Positions 17,458 through 27,606 of a stretch of 64,000 bases of DNA are shown in pieces; the stretch's first letter is position 1; each line of letters opens with the position of its first letter. The DNA comes from Burkholderia stabilis. GTDB lineage: Bacteria > Pseudomonadota > Gammaproteobacteria > Burkholderiales > Burkholderiaceae. The notes under the pieces were generated by a model. It was not told the origin of the DNA. It saw only the letters and a list, made by a program, of their open reading frames with translations, and ran no database searches. A program made the translations under genes and the position numbers. The stretch covers positions 2,852,001-2,916,000 of the forward strand of contig NZ_CP016442.1 in the NCBI RefSeq assembly GCF_001742165.1. Reading direction: 5' to 3'.

Positions 17458-19086
17458 ATGGAATACAACCGTCTGTTGCACACCCTGCGTGTTACCGCCA
17501 TTGCAGGCGTGGCAGCGGCATCGCTCGGCGTCGCGGGCTCTGCATTCGCACAGATCCCGAACAAAACGCTCGTCTACTGCTCAGAAGGCAGCCCGGCGGG
17601 TTTTGATTCCGCGCAATTTACGACCGGCGTCGATTTCACCGCCGCCACGTTCACCGTCTACAACCGCCTCGTCGAATTCGAGCGCGGCGGCACGAAGGTC
17701 GAGCCGGGCCTCGCCGAGAAGTGGGACGTGTCGCCGGACGGCAAGGTGTACACCTTCCACCTGCGCCACGGCGTGAAGTTCCACACCACCGACTTCTTCA
17801 AGCCGACGCGCGAATTCAACGCGGACGACGTGCTGTTCACGTTCCAGCGCATGCTCGACCCGAACCAGGCCTTCCGCAAGGCGTACCCGGTGTCGTTTCC
17901 GTACTTCACGGACATGGGCCTGGACAAGCTGATCACGAAGGTCGAGAAGGTCGATCCGTACACCGTGAAGTTCACGCTGGCCGAGCCGAACGCGCCGTTC
18001 ATCCAGAACATGGCGATGGAATTCGCGTCGATCCTGTCGGCCGAATACGGCGACCAGCTGATGAAGGCCGGCAAGGCCGCCGACATCAACCAGAAGCCGG
18101 TCGGCACGGGCCCGTTCATCTTCCGCAGCTACACGAAGGACGCGACGATCCGTTTCGACGGCAATCCTGATTACTGGAAGAAGGGCGAAGTGAAGATCTC
18201 GAAGCTGATCTTCTCGATCACGCCCGACCCGGGCGTGCGCGTGCAGAAGATCAAGCGCAACGAGTGCCAGGTGATGAGCTATCCGCGTCCGGCCGACATC
18301 GCGACGCTGAAGGCCGAATCCGACATCGCGATGCCGTCGCAGCCGGGCTTCAACCTCGGCTACCTCGCGTACAACGTCGAGCACAAGCCGGTCGACAAGC
18401 TCGAAGTGCGTCAGGCGCTCGACATGGCGATCAACAAGAAGGCGATCCTCGAATCCGTCTACCAGGGTGCGGGCCAGGCTGCTACTGCACCGATGCCGCC
18501 GACCCAATGGTCGTACGACAAGAACCTGAAGATGGCCGCCTACGACACCGCGAAGGCGAAGGCGCTGCTCGCGAAGGCCGGCTATGCGAACGGTTTCGAG
18601 ATCACGCTGTGGGCGATGCCCGTGCAGCGCGCGTACAACCCGAACGCCCGCCTGATGGCCGAGATGATCCAGGCCGACTGGGCGAAGATCGGCGTGAAGG
18701 CGAAGATCGTCACGTACGAGTGGGGCGAGTACATCAAGCGCGCGCACACGGGTGAGCAGGACACGATGCTGATCGGCTGGACGGGCGACAACGGCGACCC
18801 CGACAACTGGCTCGGCACGCTGCTCGGCTGCGAAGCGATCAAGGGCAACAACTTCTCGCACTGGTGCTACAAGCCGTTCGACGAGTTGGTCCAGAAGGGC
18901 CGCACGACGACCGGCCAGGACGCGCGCACGAAGCTCTACATGCAGGCCCAGCAGGTCTTCGCGCAGCAACTGCCGTTCTCGCCGATCGCGAACTCGACGG
19001 TCTACCAGCCGACGCGCAAGAACGTGGTCGACATGCGCATCGAGCCGCTCGGCTACGCACGCTTCGACGGTGTCGGCGTGAAGTAA
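17458..19086 (+). CDS. dppA: Dipeptide ABC transporter, periplasmic binding protein
   Basis: 542 residues, the SBP_bac_5 family length. A signal peptide ends at GSAFA near residue 30. The mature part follows E. coli DppA closely: KTLVYCSEGSP at its start, NECQVMSYP in the middle, then a WAMPVQRAYNPNARLMAEM block and GWTGDNGDPDNW. It captures di/tripeptides in the periplasm and passes them to DppBC. GGAGG stands 6 bases before the ATG at 17458. It is first in dppABCDF; the ~115-base gap to dppB is common in such operons and may lower downstream expression. Confidence 0.96.
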   Translation: MEYNRLLHTLRVTAIAGVAAASLGVAGSAFAQIPNKTLVYCSEGSPAGFDSAQFTTGVDFTAATFTVYNRLVEFERGGTKVEPGLAEKWDVSPDGKVYTFHLRHGVKFHTTDFFKPTREFNADDVLFTFQRMLDPNQAFRKAYPVSFPYFTDMGLDKLITKVEKVDPYTVKFTLAEPNAPFIQNMAMEFASILSAEYGDQLMKAGKAADINQKPVGTGPFIFRSYTKDATIRFDGNPDYWKKGEVKISKLIFSITPDPGVRVQKIKRNECQVMSYPRPADIATLKAESDIAMPSQPGFNLGYLAYNVEHKPVDKLEVRQALDMAINKKAILESVYQGAGQAATAPMPPTQWSYDKNLKMAAYDTAKAKALLAKAGYANGFEITLWAMPVQRAYNPNARLMAEMIQADWAKIGVKAKIVTYEWGEYIKRAHTGEQDTMLIGWTGDNGDPDNWLGTLLGCEAIKGNNFSHWCYKPFDELVQKGRTTTGQDARTKLYMQAQQVFAQQLPFSPIANSTVYQPTRKNVVDMRIEPLGYARFDGVGVK

Positions 19087-19202
19087 TACGACCGGCGTAA
19101 GCTGTCTACGAAGACCGAAACCGGTAACTCATCCGGCGGCGGGAGGCCACGAGCTTCCCGTCGCCGGTCGCACATTTCCCACAAGAAATTACGAGACGCA
19201 TC

Positions 19203-20213
19203 ATGTTCACATTCGTGTTGCGCCGCGTGGGCATGGTGATCCCGACTTTCATCGGCATCACCATCCTGGCGTTTGCGCTGATTCACCTGATACCGGGCGA
19301 CCCCATCGAAGTGATGATGGGCGAGCGCGGTGTCGATCCCGCCATGCACGCGGAGGCGATGAAACGCCTCGGGCTCGACCAGCCGCTGCCCGTGCAGTAT
19401 CTCCACTACATCGGCCGTGCGCTGCACGGCGATCTCGGCACGTCGATCATCACCAACACGAGCGTCGGCGGCGAGTTCTTCGCGCGCTTCCCGGCGACCG
19501 TCGAGCTGTCGCTGTGCGCGCTCGTGTTCGCGCTCGCGGTCGGGCTGCCGGCCGGCGTGATCGCCGCGCTGCGGCGCGGCTCGGTCGTCGATCACGGCGT
19601 GATGGGCACCGCGCTCACCGGTTACTCGATGCCGATCTTCTGGTGGGGGCTGATCCTCATCATGGTGTTTTCGTCATACCTCGGCTGGACGCCCGTGTCG
19701 GGGCGCATCGCCGTCGAATACGACTTCCCGCACCCGACGGGCTTCATGCTGATCGACGCGCTGCTCGCGCCGGACGAAGGCTCGTTCAAGTCGGCGGTCA
19801 GCCACCTGATCCTGCCCGCGATCGTGCTCGGCACGATCCCGCTCGCGGTGATCGCGCGGATGACGCGCTCGTCGATGCTCGAAGTGCTGCGCGAGGACTA
19901 CATCCGCACCGCGCGTGCGAAGGGGTTGTCGCCGGCGCGCGTGGTCGTCGTGCACGCGCTGCGCAACGCGCTGATCCCGGTCGTCACCGTGATCGGCCTG
20001 CAGATCGGCACGCTGCTCGCCGGCGCCGTGCTGACCGAGACGCTCTTTTCGTGGCCCGGTGTCGGCAAGTGGCTGATCGATGCGATCGGACGCCGCGACT
20101 ATCCGGTCGTCCAGGGCGGCATCCTGCTGATCGCGACGCTCGTGATCGTCGTGAACCTGGTCGTCGACCTGCTGTACGGCGTGCTGAATCCGCGCATCCG
20201 CCACACGAGGTAA
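19203..20213 (+). CDS. dppB: Dipeptide ABC transporter permease DppB
   Basis: 336 residues with six membrane helices; the first holds RRVGMVIPTFIGITILAF. The cytoplasmic EAA loop (TARAKGLSPARVVVVHALRN) docks the ATPases, and the C-terminus ends in NPRIRH, typical of DppB/OppB. It forms the inner-membrane channel with DppC, whose start is 5 bases downstream. Confidence 0.96.
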   Translation: MFTFVLRRVGMVIPTFIGITILAFALIHLIPGDPIEVMMGERGVDPAMHAEAMKRLGLDQPLPVQYLHYIGRALHGDLGTSIITNTSVGGEFFARFPATVELSLCALVFALAVGLPAGVIAALRRGSVVDHGVMGTALTGYSMPIFWWGLILIMVFSSYLGWTPVSGRIAVEYDFPHPTGFMLIDALLAPDEGSFKSAVSHLILPAIVLGTIPLAVIARMTRSSMLEVLREDYIRTARAKGLSPARVVVVHALRNALIPVVTVIGLQIGTLLAGAVLTETLFSWPGVGKWLIDAIGRRDYPVVQGGILLIATLVIVVNLVVDLLYGVLNPRIRHTR

Positions 20214-20217
20214 TTCC

Positions 20218-21135
20218 ATGAGCAATCTGCAAAACACCCTGCCGAGCGAATCCGCGCCGGCCGGCGGCCGTGCGCTCGCGCTGCGCGAGTTCTGGGCCAA
20301 CTTCTCGCGCAACCGCGGCGCCGTCGGCGCCGGCATCGTCGTGATCACGCTGATCCTGATCGCGCTGCTCGCGCCGCTGATCGCGCCGCACAGCCCGGTC
20401 GAGCAATATCGCGACTACGTGAAGATCCCGCCCGCGTGGCTCGCCGGCGGCAACTGGAAATTCATCCTCGGCACCGACGAAGCCGGCCGCGACATTCTTT
20501 CGCGCCTGATGTTCGGCGCGCGGATGTCGTTCTGGATCGGCTTCGTGTCGGTCGTGCTTGCGCTGATCCCCGGCATCGTGCTCGGGCTCGTCGCCGCGTT
20601 CTTCCAGAAGTGGGCCGACACGCCCGTGATGCGCATCATGGACGTGCTGCTCGCGCTGCCGTCGCTGCTGCTCGCGGTCGCGGTCGTCGCGATCATCGGC
20701 CCGGGCCTCACCAACACGATGTTCGCGATCGCGATCGTCGCGCTGCCGGCCTATGTGCGCCTCACGCGCGCCTCGGCGCTCGGCGAGCTGCAGAAGGAAT
20801 ACGTGACGGCGTCGCGCGTGGCCGGTGCCGGCACGCTGCGCCTGATGTTCTCGCAGGTGTTGCCCAACTGCACGGCGCCGCTGATCGTGCAGGCGACGCT
20901 CGGCTTCTCGTCGGCGATCCTCGACGCGGCCGCGCTCGGCTTCCTCGGCCTCGGCGTGCAACCGCCGACCGCCGAGTGGGGCGCGATGCTCGCGTCCGCG
21001 CGCGACTACATCGACAACGCGTGGTGGATCGTGACGATGCCCGGGCTGTCGATCCTGATTTCGGTGCTCGCGATCAACCTGCTCGGCGACGGGCTGCGCG
21101 ACGCGCTCGATCCCAAACTGAAACGGATGGCGTGA
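20218..21135 (+). CDS. dppC: Dipeptide ABC transporter permease DppC
   Basis: 305 residues with the OppC_N segment at the N-terminus, GTDEAGRDILSRLMFGARMS (about 82-101), and an EAA loop with TASRVAGAGTLRLMFSQVLPN. It partners with DppB. After its stop comes an 84-base insert containing a GC-rich palindrome and a possible mini-ORF before dppD. Confidence 0.96.
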   Translation: MSNLQNTLPSESAPAGGRALALREFWANFSRNRGAVGAGIVVITLILIALLAPLIAPHSPVEQYRDYVKIPPAWLAGGNWKFILGTDEAGRDILSRLMFGARMSFWIGFVSVVLALIPGIVLGLVAAFFQKWADTPVMRIMDVLLALPSLLLAVAVVAIIGPGLTNTMFAIAIVALPAYVRLTRASALGELQKEYVTASRVAGAGTLRLMFSQVLPNCTAPLIVQATLGFSSAILDAAALGFLGLGVQPPTAEWGAMLASARDYIDNAWWIVTMPGLSILISVLAINLLGDGLRDALDPKLKRMA

Positions 21136-21136
21136 G

Positions 21137-21223
21137 ATGAAACAACCCCCACGCTCATTTTATTCGCTGCCCCTCGAGGGGGCGGTCGTCCTCCTTGGGG
21201 CGGCCCGTCGGAGGACGACATGA
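21137..21223 (+). CDS. Possible repeat-derived mini-ORF between dppC and dppD
   Basis: A 28-codon frame begins ATGAAACAACCC just after the dppC stop and ends in a TGA that overlaps the dppD ATG (ATGA at 21220-21223). It spans the intergenic repeat-like element at 21140-21215 and predicts a short basic peptide (start [11 protein letters not shown]). No known family. If translated it would couple dppC to dppD; it may equally be chance. Confidence 0.25.
   Translation: MKQPPRSFYSLPLEGAVVLLGAARRRTT
21140..21215. repeat. Intergenic GC-rich palindromic element (putative dispersed repeat)
   Basis: Centred on the palindrome CCCCTCGAGGGG at 21170-21181, flanked by CCCCCACGCTC on the left and CTTGGGGCGGCCCGTCGGAG on the right. 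It resembles a short intergenic repeat that I recall as frequent in Burkholderia and related genomes; only one copy is in this window, so dispersion cannot be shown here. Confidence 0.5.
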
Positions 21224-22214
21224 ACCAGGATCTTCTGACCATCCGCAATCTCGCGGTGAACTTCAACGGCCTGCCCGCAGTCGACCGGATCAACCTGTCG
21301 ATCGCGCCGGGCGAGGTGGTAGGCGTCGTCGGCGAATCGGGCTCGGGCAAGAGCGTGACGATGATGGCGCTGATGGGCCTGATCGACGCGCCGGGCAAGG
21401 TCACGGCCGACGAGGTCACGTTCAACGGCGTCGACCTGCTGAAGGCGTCGCCGAAGGCGCGCCGCAAGATCGTCGGCAAGGACATCGCGATGGTGTTCCA
21501 GGACGCGCTGACGAGCCTGAACCCGAGCTATACCGTCGGCTACCAGATCAAGGAAGTGCTGAAGCTGCACGAAGGGCTGCGCGGCGACGCGCTCGACCGG
21601 CGCGCGCTCGAACTGCTCGATCAGGTCGGCATTCCCGATGCGAAGAACCGCATCACGTCGTTTCCGCACCAGATGTCGGGCGGGATGAACCAGCGCGTGA
21701 TGATCGCGATGGCCGTCGCGTGCAACCCGAAGCTGCTGATCGCCGACGAGCCGACCACCGCGCTCGACGTGACGATCCAGGCGCAGATCATGGACCTGCT
21801 CGTGAAGCTGCAGAAGGAGCGCGGCATGGCGCTCGTGCTGATCTCGCACGACCTGGCCGTGGTGTCGGAGGTCGCGCAGCGCGTCGCGGTGATGTACGCG
21901 GGCGAGATCATCGAGACCAACCGCGTGCCCGACATCTTCCGCGCGCCGCACCATCCGTACACCGAAGCGCTGCTTGCCGCGATTCCCGAGCACAATAAGG
22001 GGGCGCGTCGCCTTGCCGCATTGCCCGGCATGGTGCCCGGCCGCGATGATCGCCCGTCCGGGTGCCTGTTCGCGCCGCGCTGCAAGTACATGGTCGACGA
22101 TTGCCGCAAGGCGCGGCCGGCGCTCGACACGCTGGTACCGGCCAACGATGCGATGCGCGTGCGCTGCATCAAGCCGCTTCATGTTTCCAACCTCGACCTG
22201 ACGGGAGGCGCACG

Positions 22215-22218
<4 letters not shown>
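21220..22218 (+). CDS. dppD: Dipeptide ABC transporter ATP-binding protein DppD
   Basis: 332 residues. Walker A GESGSGKS (about 39-46), signature MSGGMNQRV (about 152-160), Walker [10 protein letters not shown] and switch His in LISHDL are all present. The C-terminal oligo_HPY extension includes GCLFAPRC. With DppF it powers peptide import. It overlaps dppF by 4 nt (ATGA). Confidence 0.96.
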
Positions 22219-23231
<1,013 letters not shown>

Positions 23232-23288
23232 AGCGTTGGCGGCGCGCGCATTCAGCGTGCGCCGTTCGGGGCAAGCAGCGCGCGCGTG

Positions 23289-24368
23289 ATGCGCGCGTAC
23301 CGCACCGCGCGGCGCTGGAGCGTGCGCACCGTCACGGGCGCGGCGCTGGCCGGCGCGTGCGTGGCGGCCAGCCTCGCTGTTCCCGTCGAGTCGGCGCGCG
23401 CCGAAGGGCGCGCGCCGGCGACCTCGCCGATTCATCCGTCGCAGGTCCCGCCGCCCGGCATGAGCCTGCCGGGTTTCCATGCGCCTTCCGTGTCGGACGG
23501 CACGGTCGCGCGCGGCACGGTGCGCGTGCAGCCCGCGCGCATGCCGTTCTACGTCGCGACCAAGGGCAAGGTCACGCTCTACGTGCTCGGCACGCTGCAC
23601 ACGGGCGACCCGTCCGATTACCCGAGCGCGCAGCCGTTCCGCCCGCGCATCCTCGCGGCGCTCGCCGCGTCGCCGACGCTGGCGCTGGAGCTGTCGCCGG
23701 ACGACCTGCTCGAATCGCAGGACGACGTGTCGAAGTACGGCGTATGCCGCTACCCGTGCCTGCAGCGGCTGCTGCCCGAACCGCTGTGGCAGCGGCTCGC
23801 GGCGCGCCTGCGCGGCAACCCGGCCGCGCTCGTCGAGATCCGCAAGATGCGGCCGTGGCTCGCGGCGCTCGTCGTCGAGACCTACGATTCGCTGTCGGCC
23901 GGCCTGCAGACCGAATACGGCACCGAGGCGCAACTGCAGAACGTGTTCCTGAAGAAGAAGGGCGGCCGCGTGATCGGGCTCGAGACGCTCGCCGAACAGA
24001 TGCGCGCATTCACCGGGCTGACGCTCGCCGAGCAGCGCGAGATGCTCGCGCAGGACATGGTGCAGACCCCCGCGCAGAACGCGGACGACATCAAGTCGCT
24101 GCACCGGCTGTGGCGAATTGGCGACGCCGACGCCATCGCGGCATGGGCCGTCGCGAAGAGCGAGCGGCTCGCGCGTTCGAAGGCGTTGTCGGCGTCGATC
24201 GACAACAAGATCCTGTACGAGCGCAACCGGCGCTTCGTTGCACGGATGACTGCAATCGCCGCGCCGAACCGGCCGCTGTTCGTCGCGATCGGCGCGCTGC
24301 ATCTGGGCGGCTCGCGCGGCGTGCTCGAATTGTTGCGCCAGCAAGGATACCGGGTCGACGCGAACTGA
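23289..24368 (+). CDS. TraB/GumN family protein, exported
   Basis: 359 residues. An Arg-rich start and hydrophobic stretch end at ESARA near residue 36, indicating export. The TraB/GumN domain shows YVLGTLHTGDP (about 97-107), a LALELSPDD strand, and a C-terminal FVAIGALHLGG with GVLELLRQQGYRV. The conserved GxxH pairs and Glu are thought to form a metal site; some relatives (TIKI) are metalloproteases. A GTG at 23286 directly precedes this ATG. It follows dppF by 57 bases and may be co-transcribed; a role in peptide processing is only a guess. Confidence 0.8.
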   Translation: MRAYRTARRWSVRTVTGAALAGACVAASLAVPVESARAEGRAPATSPIHPSQVPPPGMSLPGFHAPSVSDGTVARGTVRVQPARMPFYVATKGKVTLYVLGTLHTGDPSDYPSAQPFRPRILAALAASPTLALELSPDDLLESQDDVSKYGVCRYPCLQRLLPEPLWQRLAARLRGNPAALVEIRKMRPWLAALVVETYDSLSAGLQTEYGTEAQLQNVFLKKKGGRVIGLETLAEQMRAFTGLTLAEQREMLAQDMVQTPAQNADDIKSLHRLWRIGDADAIAAWAVAKSERLARSKALSASIDNKILYERNRRFVARMTAIAAPNRPLFVAIGALHLGGSRGVLELLRQQGYRVDAN

Positions 24369-24498
24369 CCGCGCCCGGCTGCACGCACTGATCTTCCCCT
24401 GTTTGTTTGACAGCGCGCGCACGGCGTGAGGCGCCTGAGCGGTGGTGTCAATCGATAAGGAAAACCCTTGAATCGTCGGAAAATAGCGTTTAAAACGA

Positions 24499-24526
24499 TT
24501 GACATCCCGTTCTGCCAATATCTATT
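24499..24526 (+). promoter_or_regulatory. Possible sigma-70 promoter in AT-rich intergenic DNA
   Basis: Perfect -35 TTGACA at 24499-24504, 16 bases, then TCTATT at 24521-24526 (4 of 6). No annotated gene starts downstream on this strand, so it would drive a non-coding or very short transcript. Confidence 0.4.
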
Positions 24527-24605
24527 CTTCACCCCACAAGTTGAAAAAATGAAAAGAATAGATAAGTTCTACGGGGTAGCAGAAATAAAGCGCGGGGTTA
24601 GCGTT

Positions 24606-24630
24606 GCCGGCACGTGAAGCACGTGCCGGC
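24606..24630. repeat. Perfect 11-bp inverted repeat
   Basis: GCCGGCACGTG, AAG, CACGTGCCGGC. Strong hairpin potential but no T-tract on either side, so not a classic terminator; may be an operator or RNA structure. Confidence 0.6.
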
Positions 24631-24851
24631 CGCGGAGTGTCTGCATGCACGGCGGGGCCAATCATCGTCGAACAACACATGCATGCGGGCCGACTTGCAA
24701 AAAAAGTGACGTTCCGTCGTCTGACCGGGGAATGCAGTGATCGGGCGGCGGCGGACGTTTTTTAATCCGGAAGATTTTTCCGGTCACCGTCGAAAGACGG
24801 TTTCGGGGGGCGAATCGACAGACGGCGAAGCCGCAGCGATTGCGCCAACGG

Positions 24852-24874
24852 AAAAGCGCCACGAGGGCGCTTTT
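24852..24874. terminator. Bidirectional rho-independent terminator
   Basis: AAAAGCGCC pairs with GGCGCTTTT (5-nt loop). T-runs occur on the plus strand (24871-24876) and in shorter form on the minus strand. It lies about 45 bases after the pxpA stop and would also stop any plus-strand transcript from the AT-rich region. Confidence 0.85.
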
Positions 24875-24918
24875 TTCTTTTGTGCGACGGATTTCGCGCA
24901 TGGCGCGCGTCTCGGGTC

Positions 24919-25683
24919 CTACGCGCCTTCGTCGGCCTGCAGCGCACCCGGCGCCACGACGTCGACGCCGGCGGCCTCGAGCGCTGCGCGGATCCGTTTC
25001 GCGAACGCGAGCGCGTGCGGCCCGTCGCCGTGCAGGCAGACGGTCTGCGCGTTCAGCGGCACCCATTCGCCGCTCAGCGCACGCACTTGCCGGTTGCGCA
25101 CCATGTCGAGCGTGCGCGCGAGCACGGCTTCTTCGTCGTCGATCAGCGCGCCGGGCTGGCTGCGCGGCACGAGCGAACCGTCCGCGTGGTAGCCGCGATC
25201 GGCGAACACTTCCTCCACCGCGGCGAGCCCCGCATGCCGCGCGGCCGCGATGAACACGCTGTTCGCGAGCCCGAACACCGCGAGCGACGGATCGAAGTCG
25301 TGGATCGCGGACACCACCGCATCGGCGATCATCGGGTCGCGCGCGGCCTGGTTGTACAGCGCGCCGTGCGGTTTCACGTGCACGATGCGCCCGCCTTCGG
25401 CCTGCGCGATCGCCGACAGCGCGCCGAGCTGGTACAGCACGCCGGCATAGATGTCGCCGGCCGGCAGCTGCATTTCCTTGCGGCCGAAATTCTCCGGATC
25501 GTGAAAGCTCGGGTGCGCGCCGATCGACACGCCTTTCTGCACGGCCCAGCGCACGCAGTCGCGCATCGCATTGGCGCCGCCCGCGTGCCAGCCGCATGCG
25601 ATGTTCGCGGACGTGACGAGGTCGAGCAGCGCCTCGTCCGATCCGCATCCTTCGCCGAGATCGGCATTCAGATCGATTTCCAT
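24919..25683 (-). CDS. pxpA: 5-oxoprolinase subunit A (LamB/YcsF family)
   Basis: 254 residues, complete. The N-terminus [14 protein letters not shown], then [18 protein letters not shown] and VKPHGALYN are the family hallmarks. With PxpB and PxpC it hydrolyses 5-oxoproline (pyroglutamate) to glutamate using ATP in the cytoplasm. AGGAAC precedes the ATG at 25683. It is third in pxpB-pxpC-pxpA, 55 bases after pxpC, and the operon ends at the terminator near 24860. Confidence 0.95.
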   Translation of the reverse strand: MEIDLNADLGEGCGSDEALLDLVTSANIACGWHAGGANAMRDCVRWAVQKGVSIGAHPSFHDPENFGRKEMQLPAGDIYAGVLYQLGALSAIAQAEGGRIVHVKPHGALYNQAARDPMIADAVVSAIHDFDPSLAVFGLANSVFIAAARHAGLAAVEEVFADRGYHADGSLVPRSQPGALIDDEEAVLARTLDMVRNRQVRALSGEWVPLNAQTVCLHGDGPHALAFAKRIRAALEAAGVDVVAPGALQADEGA

Positions 25684-25738
25684 GATGTTCCTCGTCCACT
25701 GATTGCGTGGCGCGTCTTTCATACTGCTTCGGCCATTG

Positions 25739-26806
25739 TCACGCCGCGCGCGACTGGGCGCGGCGGCGTGCTTCCTCGCGCATGTCGATCGCGACGTCGA
25801 TCTGTCGCAAATACGCACGTTCCGCGGCGAGTGCGGCGCGTGCGGCATCGGGTGTCGTGCGCACGAAGCGGATCGGCAGGTTGAGCCGCGCCTGCGCGAG
25901 TTTCCACAGGTCGGCGCGGATCACCGTGCCGATTTTCGGATAGCCGCCGGTGGTCTGCGCGTCGTGCATCAGCACGATCGGCTGGCCGTTCGGCGGCACC
26001 TGGATCGTGCCGGGCAGCACCGCGTGCGACAGCAGCTCGACCGGCCGCTCGCGCGCGAGCTCGGCGCCGGCGAGGCGATAGCCCATCCGGTTGCTGTTCG
26101 CGGTGACGAGCCATTCCTCGTCCCAGAACGCCTGCTGCGAATCGGCCGCGAACGATGCGTAGTCGGGGCCCGGCAGCACGCGCACGGGCATCGCCCACGG
26201 CGCATGCGCGGGGCGGTGGCGGCGCGGCGGCTCGTCGATGCGCATGAACGCGCACCAGGCGGGCGCCTTCACGCCGAATTCGGGCGCATCGGCCGCGAGG
26301 CAGCCCGCGCCGGCCGGCGGCACGCCGACCGGGAGGCGATCGCCGTCGCGCAGCGCACGGCCGCCGAGGCCGCCGAAGCGCGACGCGAGATCGGTGCTGC
26401 GCGAGCCGAGCATCGGCAGTACGTCGATGCCGCCGGCGATGCACAGGTAGCCGCGCATTCCGCGTTTCGCGGCCGGCAGCACGAGCGTCTGCCCGGCGTC
26501 GACCGGCAGGCTCCACCACGAATACACGCGTTGCCCGTCGAGCGTCGCGCCGAATTCGGTGCCGGTGAGTGCGATGCGGGTGGCGCGCGGGAAGCGGAAG
26601 GCGGCCGGGCCGATCGTGATCTCGACGGCCGCCGCGTCGGGGCGGTTGCCGACCAGTCGGTTGCCGACCTCGAGCGCAAGGCCGTCGAGCGCGCCGCCCT
26701 GCGCGACGCCGAGATGGCGCGCGCCGCGGCGCCCGAGATCCTGCACGGTCGACAGCGGGCCGGCGCGCAACACCTCGATGTTGCTGGGTGCGGTGCTCTG
26801 GGTCAT
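25739..26806 (-). CDS. pxpC: 5-oxoprolinase subunit C (biotin-dependent carboxyltransferase-like)
   Basis: 355 residues. The KipA/PxpC signature is seen in [29 protein letters not shown], and the C-terminal [15 protein letters not shown]. Formerly annotated as urea amidolyase-related or allophanate hydrolase subunit 2. Its ATG overlaps the pxpB TGA by 4 nt, so translation is coupled. Confidence 0.95.
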   Translation of the reverse strand: MTQSTAPSNIEVLRAGPLSTVQDLGRRGARHLGVAQGGALDGLALEVGNRLVGNRPDAAAVEITIGPAAFRFPRATRIALTGTEFGATLDGQRVYSWWSLPVDAGQTLVLPAAKRGMRGYLCIAGGIDVLPMLGSRSTDLASRFGGLGGRALRDGDRLPVGVPPAGAGCLAADAPEFGVKAPAWCAFMRIDEPPRRHRPAHAPWAMPVRVLPGPDYASFAADSQQAFWDEEWLVTANSNRMGYRLAGAELARERPVELLSHAVLPGTIQVPPNGQPIVLMHDAQTTGGYPKIGTVIRADLWKLAQARLNLPIRFVRTTPDAARAALAAERAYLRQIDVAIDMREEARRRAQSRAA

Positions 26807-27459
26807 CGCGCGTCGACTCCCGCAATGGTGAAGCGCACGCGGTCGCCGGGCAGCAGCAGCGTGGGCTGCTGCCGCGACGGATCGAACAGGACGTGCGACG
26901 TGCGGCCGATCAGTTGCCAGCCGCCGGGCGACGTGGCCGGGTAGATGCCCGTTTGCGCGCCGCCGATGCCGACCGAGCCGGCCGGCACCTCGAGGCGCGG
27001 CGCCGCGCGGCGCGGCGTGTGCAGCGATGCGTCGAGGCCGCCGAGATACGCGAAGCCCGGCTGGAAGCCGACGAAGAACACGACGTATTCGCCGGCCGCG
27101 TGGCGCGTGACGACTTCGTCGGCCGACAGGCCCGTGTGTGCGGCGACGGCGGCCAGGTCGGGGCCGGCGGCACCGCCGTATTCGACCGGGATCTCGACCT
27201 CGCGGCCGTCCGCGTGCTCGACGTCGGCCGTGGCCCACGCGTCGCGCAGCGCCGGCGTGAGCGATTCGGCCGTCGCGGCGAGCGCGTCGAATACGATGGT
27301 CAGGTTGTTCATGCCCGGCACGACGTCGATCACGTCGGGCCACGCGCGCGCGGCCTCGGCAACGGCCCAGACGCGGCGCTGGCAATCGAGCGTGGCGGGC
27401 GGCGCCACCTCGCAGACGAGGGCGGCATCGCCGAGCGGATAAATGCGGGGTTGCGTCAT
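26803..27459 (-). CDS. pxpB: 5-oxoprolinase subunit B (KipI family)
   Basis: 218 residues. It shows the KipI/PxpB pattern: YPLGDAALVCEV at the start, GMNNLTIVFD, then FFVGFQPGFAYLGGLD and GSVGIGGAQTGIYPATSPGGW. It forms a complex with PxpC for ATP-dependent 5-oxoproline cleavage. First gene of the pxpBCA operon; its promoter region faces a divergent winged-helix regulator and holds an AT-rich inverted repeat. Confidence 0.95.
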   Translation of the reverse strand: MTQPRIYPLGDAALVCEVAPPATLDCQRRVWAVAEAARAWPDVIDVVPGMNNLTIVFDALAATAESLTPALRDAWATADVEHADGREVEIPVEYGGAAGPDLAAVAAHTGLSADEVVTRHAAGEYVVFFVGFQPGFAYLGGLDASLHTPRRAAPRLEVPAGSVGIGGAQTGIYPATSPGGWQLIGRTSHVLFDPSRQQPTLLLPGDRVRFTIAGVDAR

Positions 27460-27496
27460 CGGACTGGCACGGTTCGGACGGCAATGTTAGCGCACA

Positions 27497-27517
27497 TTGT
27501 CAATAAAATATCGACAA
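27497..27517. promoter_or_regulatory. Candidate operator in the pxpB / winged-helix intergenic region
   Basis: TTGTC (27497-27501) and GACAA (27513-27517) form an inverted repeat around an AT-rich 11-base centre, about 40 bases before the pxpB start. The position suits control of pxp by the divergent regulator; no experimental basis. Confidence 0.35.
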
Positions 27518-27606
27518 CTTCCCAATAAGCGTTTTCGCCTAGCCCGTATACCCGGGCTTCTGGCGTACACTCGGCACACCCTGACAGCCTGCTTTCGCCG
27601 CCTTCC

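Larger units (their letters stand above)
24369..24918. other. AT-rich intergenic region with inverted repeats
   Basis: 550 bases between convergent genes. The part 24440-24600 is far more AT-rich than the rest of the window. It contains TTGACA-N16-TCTATT (24499-24526), a perfect 11-bp inverted repeat (24519-24529 with 24554-24564), another (24606-24616 with 24620-24630), and a 22-codon frame at 24549 with no ribosome site. No clear gene; a small RNA is possible. Confidence 0.5.

Noticed and set aside
24549..24617. A 22-codon frame in the AT-rich patch
   Set aside because: No ribosome binding site and no family; too short to support alone.
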